Shown here one piece after another: positions 23,964-29,265 of a stretch of DNA of 29,265 nucleotides. Source of the DNA: a bacterium (GTDB lineage: Bacteria > Vulcanimicrobiota > Vulcanimicrobiia > Vulcanimicrobiales > SCRA01); contig SCRI01000021.1 in the NCBI GenBank assembly GCA_004298675.1, positions 1 to 29,265 of the forward strand. Direction: 5' to 3'. The position numbers and the translations under genes are program-made. A model generated the notes under the pieces. That model had not been told where the DNA came from. It did no database searches and worked only from the letters and a program-made list of their open reading frames with translations. The first letter of the stretch is position 1. Every line of letters starts with the position of its first letter.

Positions 23964-24586
23964 GGATCGTCGTCGTACGCCACGGTATCACCGAATGGAA
24001 TGCCGCGCGGCGTTTTCAGGGACAGACGGACATCGCACTCTCCGAGGTGGGGCGGTTGCAGGCCCGCTCTGTCGGCAAACGACTGCACGCGGAGCGCTTC
24101 CAACTCTGCGTCGCCAGCGACCTCCAGCGCACGCGCGAGACCGCCGAGCGGATTCTCGCGGAGATCGCTCATCCGCCCACGCTGCATCTGGAACCCGAGC
24201 TGCGCGAGATGAACTTCGGTGTCTGGGAGGGTCTGACGTTCGACGAGGTTGCCGCGCGTTGGCCCGACGAGGCCAGCAACTTTCATCACCACTCGCTGCT
24301 GGCGCCCCCTGGGGGCGAAACGTGGGCGCAGTTCGATGCGCGCGTCACGCGCGGTTTCGAGCGCCACCGTGCGCGGGTGGATTCCGGTGCCGCACTGCTG
24401 CTGGTGGTTCACGGAGGCGTGATCCATGCGCTCGTGCGGCGCTTGATGAACCTCGGCGACCGTCCCGCGCCGATCCACGTCGATCCCGCCGGCGTCACGG
24501 AGATCGAGACGGAAGGCGAGACAGCGTGGATGCGGCTCCTGAACGATCGTTGCCATCTCGAAGGGCTCTCGAAGGCGGATTCCTAA
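23960..24586 (+). CDS. cobC: Histidine phosphatase, probable alpha-ribazole phosphatase CobC
   Basis: Cytoplasmic phosphatase of the histidine phosphatase (phosphoglycerate mutase-like) superfamily, 208 residues. The phospho-accepting His is in VVVRHGITEWN (His8). FQGQTDIALSEVGRLQA, SDLQRTRETAERIL, LREMNFGVWEGLTF and the second catalytic His in LLVVHGGVIHALV complete the pattern. The GTG at 23960 overlaps the btuF1 stop; the frame is open upstream but is not needed. Many members are generic phosphatases. The alpha-ribazole-5'-phosphate role is inferred from its operon with btuF and nearby cobS, cobT and cobU. Its stop overlaps the convergent btuF2 stop. Confidence 0.87.
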   Translation: MRIVVVRHGITEWNAARRFQGQTDIALSEVGRLQARSVGKRLHAERFQLCVASDLQRTRETAERILAEIAHPPTLHLEPELREMNFGVWEGLTFDEVAARWPDEASNFHHHSLLAPPGGETWAQFDARVTRGFERHRARVDSGAALLLVVHGGVIHALVRRLMNLGDRPAPIHVDPAGVTEIETEGETAWMRLLNDRCHLEGLSKADS

Positions 24587-25347
24587 CGCCATTCGTCGAG
24601 CGCGCGCAGGAGGTGTTCGAGAAGTGCGGCGACGTGCGGGCCGGGGACGAGATCGTCTTGCAGATGGACGACGCGGCCTGCTCGCACGGCTTGGAGCAGA
24701 TTCCACGGCGCGCTGCGCGGATCGATCTGGGCATCCTTCGATACGATGAGGATGTCGGGGTGCGCGCCGGCGAGTCGCTCGGCGGAATAGGGCGTCCAAG
24801 GTAACGGGGATGCGGCCGTGTTCTCGAGGTTGGCAAGCCGCAGCAACTCGTCGACGAAGGATCCGCGCCCGGCCGTGTAGATGGGCGCGGTCGCGACGAC
24901 GACGAAGACACGCAGGCGTCTGCGCTGCGCGGCCGCTCGCTCGAGGCGCTGGAGCTCCATGCCGAGCCGGCGGACCAGAGCCGCGGCGCGTGGTTCCGTG
25001 CCGGTGAGCCGCCCGAGGCGCCGCAGCGTGGCGAAGTCTTGCGCGAGGGTGTCCGACGAAAGTATCTCACTGCGCACCCCGGCGCGCTCGAGCGCGGTAA
25101 GCGTGGTCGCCTCGAGCGGTACTCCGACGACGAGGTCGGGGCGCAGTGAGAGGATGCGCTCAGGGGTCGCGTCGAGCATGCTGCCAACCTGCGGCAAGCG
25201 CCGCGCTTGCGGCAAGCGTGCCGAGTAGCGGTCGACGGCGATCACGCGCGCGCCGGCGCCGATTGCGAAGAGGTCCTCGGTGAGCGACGGCGCGAGTGAG
25301 ATGATGCGCTGCGCCTCCAGAACCGCCGCGAGCAAGACGCCCAACAT
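24583..25347 (-). CDS. BtuF-like cobamide-binding protein (copy 2)
   Basis: Second BtuF-type substrate-binding protein, 254 residues from the ATG at 25347. It shares with copy 1 the blocks RIISLAPSLTEDLFAIGAGA, ILSLRPDLVVGVP, VFVVVATAPIYTAGRGSFVDELL, and PYSAERLAGAHPDILIV. The start is uncertain. The ATG gives only a very short hydrophobic lead (MLGVLLAAVLEA) with no positive charge. A GTG at 25413 adds an n-region with Arg-Arg just before that core and would make a better signal peptide, but it would overlap the start of divergent cobU. It may bind a different corrinoid from copy 1; that is inference. It converges on cobC with a three-base overlap. Confidence 0.87.
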   Translation of the reverse strand: MLGVLLAAVLEAQRIISLAPSLTEDLFAIGAGARVIAVDRYSARLPQARRLPQVGSMLDATPERILSLRPDLVVGVPLEATTLTALERAGVRSEILSSDTLAQDFATLRRLGRLTGTEPRAAALVRRLGMELQRLERAAAQRRRLRVFVVVATAPIYTAGRGSFVDELLRLANLENTAASPLPWTPYSAERLAGAHPDILIVSKDAQIDPRSAPWNLLQAVRAGRVVHLQDDLVPGPHVAALLEHLLRALDEWR

Positions 25348-25365
25348 GCCGCGCCGTGTTCCTGC

Positions 25366-25393
25366 CGCAGGCGGAAGCTCCTCTCGCGTGCAA
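25366..25393 (+). repeat. Copy 2 of the 28-nt element, 11 nt before the cobU ATG
   Basis: Matches copy 1 (23076-23103) at 25 of 28 bases. The only differences are the three consecutive bases at 25375-25377 (AAG here, CCC in copy 1). It again lies between divergent genes (btuF2 and cobU) and again ends exactly 11 bases before the plus-strand ATG. No riboswitch core is present here. Confidence 0.7.
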
Positions 25394-25416
25394 GTGTTTG
25401 CAGCATGCTGCACTTG
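25391..25416 (+). promoter_or_regulatory. Inverted repeats enclosing the cobU start codon
   Basis: CAAGTG (25391-25396) and CACTTG (25411-25416) form a 6-bp inverted repeat. Inside it, TGCAGCATGCTGCA (25399-25412) is a perfect 14-base palindrome centred on the cobU ATG. GTGCA (25388-25392) with TGCAC (25409-25413) gives a competing pairing. The start codon could therefore be hidden in mRNA structure. No folding was computed. Confidence 0.4.
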
Positions 25417-25923
25417 ATCGTCGGCGGCGCGCGCAGCGGGAAGAGCCGTTATGCCGCCTCGCTCGTGGGAGCGGCGCAGGCAACCTACGTCGCCACCGCG
25501 ATGCGCTCGGACGATGTGGACTTCATGGCACGCATCGCGCGTCACCGTGAGGAGCGCCCAGCGTCGTGGATCACCGTCGAAGCGCCGCACGATCCCGCGC
25601 CCGCGGTGTTGCAGGCGGTGACGGCGTATGTGATCGTCGACTGCGCCACGCTCTGGCTGACCAATCTGATGTTGGCGCGTCCGACGGCCAGTGACGAAGA
25701 GCTCGAGCGCGTGGCCGACGTCGCAGTCGCGTGCTTCGCGCGAGCGGGACGCGTCCGCGAAGTGATCGTGGTGACCAACGAAGTCGGCGGCGGGATCGTG
25801 CCCGTGGATGCGCTGGCGCGGCGTTTCGTCGATCTGCAAGGCAGGGTGAACCAGCGGCTTGCGGAGGCGGCTGAGCGCGTCGTGCTCATGGTCGCGGGAA
25901 TTCCGGTGGAGGTAAAGCGTTGA
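25405..25923 (+). CDS. cobU: Adenosylcobinamide kinase / adenosylcobinamide-phosphate guanylyltransferase
   Basis: Bifunctional cytoplasmic enzyme that phosphorylates adenosylcobinamide and transfers GMP to it, 172 residues. P-loop GGARSGKS is at residues 7-14. RIARHREERPASWITVE carries His47, aligned with the guanylylated His46 of Salmonella CobU. DCATLWLTNL, VVTNEVGGGIVP and GRVNQRLAEAAERVVLM are the further family blocks. The ATG is set in inverted repeats and has no obvious Shine-Dalgarno. The stop overlaps the TTG start of a second CobU-like gene. It is divergent from btuF2. All key residues are intact, so it is the likely working CobU of the salvage route. Confidence 0.93.
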   Translation: MLHLIVGGARSGKSRYAASLVGAAQATYVATAMRSDDVDFMARIARHREERPASWITVEAPHDPAPAVLQAVTAYVIVDCATLWLTNLMLARPTASDEELERVADVAVACFARAGRVREVIVVTNEVGGGIVPVDALARRFVDLQGRVNQRLAEAAERVVLMVAGIPVEVKR

Positions 25924-26495
25924 AGAAGTTCGTGCTGGTCCTGGGCGGGGCACGCAGTGGAAAGAGCGAGTTCGCCGAGAAATTGGCGGCCTCCATCGGC
26001 GGTGGCGTCGTCTTCGTGGCTACGGGCTCGCCGGTGGACGAGGCACTACGGCTGCGCATCCAGCGCAATCGCGCGCGCCGCCCGCAGGCGTGGCGTACGC
26101 TGGAGGTGGGGACGAGTATCGGGCGCGCGCTGGCCAAAGACGCGCCCGCCGAGCCGATCGTGCTGCTCGATTCGCTCTCCGGAGCCATCGCCAACGTCGT
26201 GCTGCGATCCCGCTCGCGCGAGAAGTTGTCCGAGCGTGCCGATCCCGACGTGGAACAGAAGGTCGACGCCGAAGTCGCGGGTCTGCTCAATTGGTATGGG
26301 CGCAACGAGAAGACGCTGATCGTGGTGAGCGACGAGCTCTCGATGGGGGCGACGACGGCGCTGCCCAGTGTCGGCGCCTACGCCGAGCTCAACGGGCAGA
26401 CCAATCGCCGCTTGGCCGACGTGGCCGATGAAGTGTTTCTGATGATCGCGGGCATTCCGCTCAACCTCAAGGAGTCGCCCAAGGGGCTGCTCTAG
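25920..26495 (+). CDS. CobU-like paralog with the guanylylated His replaced by Asn
   Basis: Second CobU-family protein, 191 residues, directly after cobU. The start is TTG, overlapping the cobU stop (TTGA). It is well supported by GGAGGT at 25908-25913 with a six-base spacer. P-loop GGARSGKS is kept (residues 9-16), and so is the scaffold RIQRNRARRPQAWRTLE, but the position of the GMP-accepting His is Asn50. The cobU block VTNEVGGGIVP becomes VSDELSMGATTALPS, whereas the C-terminal NRRLADVADEVFLMIAGIPL is still CobU-like. It probably retains nucleotide binding but not the classic guanylyltransferase mechanism. A kinase-only partner, or an enzyme on another substrate, is possible. Confidence 0.88.
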   Translation: MKKFVLVLGGARSGKSEFAEKLAASIGGGVVFVATGSPVDEALRLRIQRNRARRPQAWRTLEVGTSIGRALAKDAPAEPIVLLDSLSGAIANVVLRSRSREKLSERADPDVEQKVDAEVAGLLNWYGRNEKTLIVVSDELSMGATTALPSVGAYAELNGQTNRRLADVADEVFLMIAGIPLNLKESPKGLL

Positions 26496-26514
26496 CGCGC
26501 GAGTGCGGTGAGAT

Positions 26515-28077
26515 TTAGCCGGCCGGGTAGCCGGTGATCTCGCGGATCGCGGCGTAGAGCGGACGCAGACGGCCGTAGAGCTTGCGATAGACGCGCCGGT
26601 AGAGCGCATCGTACATGCGTTGTGTTTGCGGATGCGGTTCGAAGGTGCGCTCGATGCGCGTCATCGCGGCGCCGGCGGCGTCGAAATCCGCGTGCAGGCG
26701 CAGCGCCACCGCCGCGTCGATGGCCGCGCCCAATCCGGAGGTCTCGTAGACGTGTGGCCGTGCGGCCGGCAGACCGAAGACGTCGGCGGTAATTTGCACG
26801 GCGGCATCGCTCTGCGCGCCGCCGCCGCAGACGCGCAGGCTCGTGATGGGCGAATGGCTGCGCCGGGCAATGCGCTCGCCGCCCTCGCGCAGTGCGTAGG
26901 CTAAGCCTTCGATAATGGCACGATAGAGATGGGCGCGCGTATGCGCGTCGCCGAAGCCCACGATCGCGCCCTTGGCCTCCGGGCCGGGGACGCGCACGCC
27001 GGGCGTCCAATACGGCTGCAACATCAATCCCAGCGCGCCGGGCGGCACCTGCTTCAGCAACTCCTCGAAGAGCGGCTCCACGGGAATGCCCGCCGCTTGC
27101 GCGGCCAAGCGCTCGCGCTCGCCGAACTGCTCCTTGAACCAATTGACCATCCAGTAACCGCGGAACACTTGCACTTCGGTGTTATACGCATTGGGGATAG
27201 CGGCGGGATAAGGCGGCAGGAACGGCGCCGGCTCCACGTAGCGGGGATCGCAGACGTTGATCGTCGCGGTGGTGCCGAAGCTCAAGCAGGCGGTGCCGGG
27301 CCGGGTGCAGCCCGAGCCGAGCACTTCGCAGGCCTTGTCGGATGCGGCGGCTACCAGCGGTGTCCCGGAGGGAATGCCGCTGGCGGCGGCTGCCTGAGGC
27401 GTCACCGCGCCGATGATCGTCGCGGGCGCGGCAAGCTCCGGCAGCATCTCCGGCTCAATCGGGAGCGCGGCCCACCTCCAGTCGCCGGCGCGCGCCCAGC
27501 TCAAACCCTTGAAGTCGAAGGGGAGGTAGCCCACCTGCGAGCCGGCGGAGTCGACGAAGCTCCCGCACAAGCGGTAGTTGAGATAGCCGGAGAGCAAGAG
27601 AAAGCGGCGCGTGCGTCTCCAGATCTCCGGCTGACAAGCGGCGATCCAACTCGCTTCCGCCTCGCGTTGAAAGGAGCGCACCGTCGGCGCCATGCCGGCG
27701 GCACGAAACGCCAAGCGCCAGCGCAGCGGCAGCGGTGCGACGCGTGGGCTTTTGCGGCTGTCCAGCCAGGTGATGGCTGGGCGCAGCGGCCGCCCCGCGT
27801 CGTCGAGGTTGATGACGGTGCCGCGCTGCGTGGTGACGGCGACGGCGCGCACGGCCGCGCGCAGCTCCGGCGCGTCCTCCCAGAGGCCCCGGCACGCGCG
27901 GCAAGCCGCCTCCCAAAAGCCCTCGGGATCGTGCTCGTGCCAGCCGGGCTCTTCGATCGTATAGTCGTCGAGTGGCTCGCGCCGCTTGGCCACCAGCCGC
28001 CCACGCACGTCGAAGAGCAGCGCGCGCACGCTCTGCGTGCCGTTGTCCAGCGCCAGAATCAGCTCGTCAGACGGCAT
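26515..28077 (-). CDS. FGGY-family carbohydrate kinase
   Basis: Predicted ATP-dependent sugar or polyol kinase, 520 residues. The actin-fold phosphate-1 motif is LALDNGTQSVRALLFD (DNGTQS at residues 11-16), where glycerol kinases usually read DQGTTS. AVTTQRGTVINLD and ITWLDSRKSP carry the family's catalytic-Asp region. LSFGTTATINV and LRVCGGGAQSDAAVQI match the C-terminal FGGY nucleotide site. The ATG at 28077 has GGAG seven bases upstream and lies inside the end of the upstream glpD-like gene (11-base overlap). That neighbour suggests glycerol or another polyol as substrate, but the motifs are not those of standard GlpK, so no symbol is given. It converges on the CobU-like paralog. Confidence 0.9.
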   Translation of the reverse strand: MPSDELILALDNGTQSVRALLFDVRGRLVAKRREPLDDYTIEEPGWHEHDPEGFWEAACRACRGLWEDAPELRAAVRAVAVTTQRGTVINLDDAGRPLRPAITWLDSRKSPRVAPLPLRWRLAFRAAGMAPTVRSFQREAEASWIAACQPEIWRRTRRFLLLSGYLNYRLCGSFVDSAGSQVGYLPFDFKGLSWARAGDWRWAALPIEPEMLPELAAPATIIGAVTPQAAAASGIPSGTPLVAAASDKACEVLGSGCTRPGTACLSFGTTATINVCDPRYVEPAPFLPPYPAAIPNAYNTEVQVFRGYWMVNWFKEQFGERERLAAQAAGIPVEPLFEELLKQVPPGALGLMLQPYWTPGVRVPGPEAKGAIVGFGDAHTRAHLYRAIIEGLAYALREGGERIARRSHSPITSLRVCGGGAQSDAAVQITADVFGLPAARPHVYETSGLGAAIDAAVALRLHADFDAAGAAMTRIERTFEPHPQTQRMYDALYRRVYRKLYGRLRPLYAAIREITGYPAG

Positions 28078-29265
28078 CGCCGTGCTCCGCCGCGTACGCG
28101 CGCCGCCAGCGCACGCGGTACTCCGTCGCTTCGCGCTGCCAGCGTGCGTCGTCCCACCCCAGCTCGCTCGCGCAGATCTCACGCACGCGCGGTAAGTAGC
28201 GCGCGCCGCCTTCCGGCGTGAGCAGACCGACGCGCGTTCTGCGCAGCAGCAGATCGTCCAGATGCTCCACGCTTTCCGCACGCGCCGCCCAGCGCAACTC
28301 GCACCAGAGAAACTCGCTGGCGCCGACCGGATCGAATTCATCGCCGCGTGCCGCATCGACGACGTCTTGCGCCCAGCGTCCGTAACGTCCGGCCAGGCGC
28401 CGGCGCATGGCCGGGGCGAGGGCCGGGGCCGTTGGTTGTGCCGCCGGCGAAAAGACCGGGCGGGGCTCGAAGTTCGCGCGCATGCCGGTCTCCGCGCAGG
28501 CGGCGCGCAATGCCGCCAGCGCCAGGGGGCGAAACGTCGTGAGCTTGCCGCCGATCGCGGTGACCAGCCCCTGCTCGCGCAGGATCAAGTGGTCGCGGCT
28601 CTCGCGCGAGGGCTCGGCATGTCCCCCCAGCAGCACGGGGCGTACGCCGGCAAAGGCGGCGCTGGCGTCGTGCAGCGTGAGGTCTGAGCGTGGAAATTGG
28701 AAGCGTAATCCAGCGATGAGATAGGCGGCCTCTTGCGCCGAGATGGCGGCCTCCACGGCGGGGTCCTCGCAGTGGTCGAGGTCCGTCGTGCCGGCTAAGA
28801 CCGCCCCTAGCCAGGGATAGGCGAAGATTGGGCGCCGGTCGTGCGGATGGAAGAAGGCCACGGCCTGCGCCAGCGGCAGCCGCCAGTTGGGCAGCAGCAG
28901 ATGGCTGCCGCGCAGCGGCCGCAGCTTGGGGGTGACTCCGCTGCCGGCGCGCAGTTGATCCGCGGCGGGGCCGGCTGCGTTGACGATCGCGCGCGCCTGC
29001 ACCTCGCTGCACGCGCCGCTGAGCACGTCGCGCAACGCGGCTCCGGCCGCGCGTCCGCCCAGCCGGAGGATCTCGTCGACGCAGACGTAGTTGAGTGCCG
29101 CGCCGCCGGCGTCGACGGCGGCGTGGAGCAGGCGCAGCACCAGCCGCGCATCATCCGTCCAGGCGTCGCCGTACCCGTGCGCCCCCAGCAGTCCTTGCCG
29201 CTCGATCTCCGGCACCAGCTCCAATGTTTGTCGCGCATCGAGGCGGCGGCGCGTGCGCCGTCCCG
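28067..29265 (-). CDS. glpD: Glycerol-3-phosphate dehydrogenase (FAD-dependent, GlpD type), 5' truncated by window edge
   Basis: About 400 C-terminal residues of an FAD-dependent oxidoreductase; the frame is open to the right edge, so the FAD-binding N-terminus lies outside. Visible: YGDAWTDDARLVLRLLHAA, ARAIVNAAGPAADQL, LRPLRGSHLLLPNW, the substrate-binding FAYPWLGAVLAGTTDLDH, FAGVRPVLLGG, and REQGLVTAIGGKLTTFRPLA. A DAO_C-type domain follows from the PALAPAMRRRLAGRYGRWAQ region to the end. These match membrane-associated GlpD/GlpA enzymes feeding electrons from glycerol-3-phosphate to quinones. It overlaps the FGGY kinase gene by 11 bases, so both are in one operon. Whether this is GlpD or a paralog cannot be settled without the N-terminus. 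Confidence 0.9.
   Translation of the reverse strand, partial: GRRTRRRLDARQTLELVPEIERQGLLGAHGYGDAWTDDARLVLRLLHAAVDAGGAALNYVCVDEILRLGGRAAGAALRDVLSGACSEVQARAIVNAAGPAADQLRAGSGVTPKLRPLRGSHLLLPNWRLPLAQAVAFFHPHDRRPIFAYPWLGAVLAGTTDLDHCEDPAVEAAISAQEAAYLIAGLRFQFPRSDLTLHDASAAFAGVRPVLLGGHAEPSRESRDHLILREQGLVTAIGGKLTTFRPLALAALRAACAETGMRANFEPRPVFSPAAQPTAPALAPAMRRRLAGRYGRWAQDVVDAARGDEFDPVGASEFLWCELRWAARAESVEHLDDLLLRRTRVGLLTPEGGARYLPRVREICASELGWDDARWQREATEYRVRWRRAYAAEHGDAV

Noticed and set aside
25330-25404. A second cobalamin riboswitch or a remnant of one before cobU/btuF2
   Set aside because: Only the 28-nt element is shared with the btuB leader; none of the core blocks (GGTGCAAT, GCGCCACTGT, GAGTCAGGATACC) is present on either strand.

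Overview
The window is a 29.3 kb, GC-rich, gene-dense bacterial segment. It contains no rRNA, tRNA, insertion sequence, phage gene or CRISPR array that I can see, and no gene-free stretch longer than about 240 bases. A TonB-dependent receptor and lipoproteins with lipoboxes point to a diderm (outer-membrane) bacterium. The phylum cannot be fixed from sequence alone. A deep GC-rich lineage such as Eremiobacterota/WPS-2 is possible, but that is a guess; Proteobacteria and other diderm phyla remain open.

Left part (1-11.7 kb). The 3' end of a branched-chain amino-acid ABC transporter operon (livH partial, livM, livG, livF) runs on the plus strand with overlapping stop/start codons. It faces a minus-strand group: a small membrane protein, a phosphomannomutase/phosphoglucomutase and a NagA-type deacetylase. 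Next come a plus-strand D-2-hydroxyacid dehydrogenase, a minus-strand MFS exporter divergent from a LysR regulator with an AT-rich dyad between them, a secreted phosphoesterase, and glnA (type I glutamine synthetase).

Middle (11.7-19.2 kb). A secreted HEFQH zinc-metallopeptidase lipoprotein on the minus strand is divergent from a compact four-gene plus-strand operon. That operon holds a BtuC/FecC-type permease, a BtuD-type ATPase, a PaaI-like thioesterase and a DapB-like reductase lacking the usual His-His pair. A cytoplasmic GH15 glucoamylase-like enzyme converges on it.

Right part (19.2-26.5 kb) is a cobamide uptake and salvage island. The minus-strand operon btuB-cobT-cobS is preceded by a clear cobalamin riboswitch. 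Divergent from it is btuF1-cobC. A second btuF-like gene is divergent from two tandem cobU-like genes. Together with the BtuC/BtuD pair these cover outer-membrane uptake, periplasmic binding, inner-membrane transport, and nucleotide-loop assembly (CobU, CobT, CobS, CobC). No de novo corrin-ring genes are present here, so the locus looks like a salvage locus. Both divergent gaps of this island carry a 28-nt near-identical element placed exactly 11 nt before the ATG of btuF1 and of cobU. This is the most unexpected non-coding signal in the window.

The right edge holds an FGGY carbohydrate kinase and a truncated GlpD-type glycerol-3-phosphate dehydrogenase on the minus strand.
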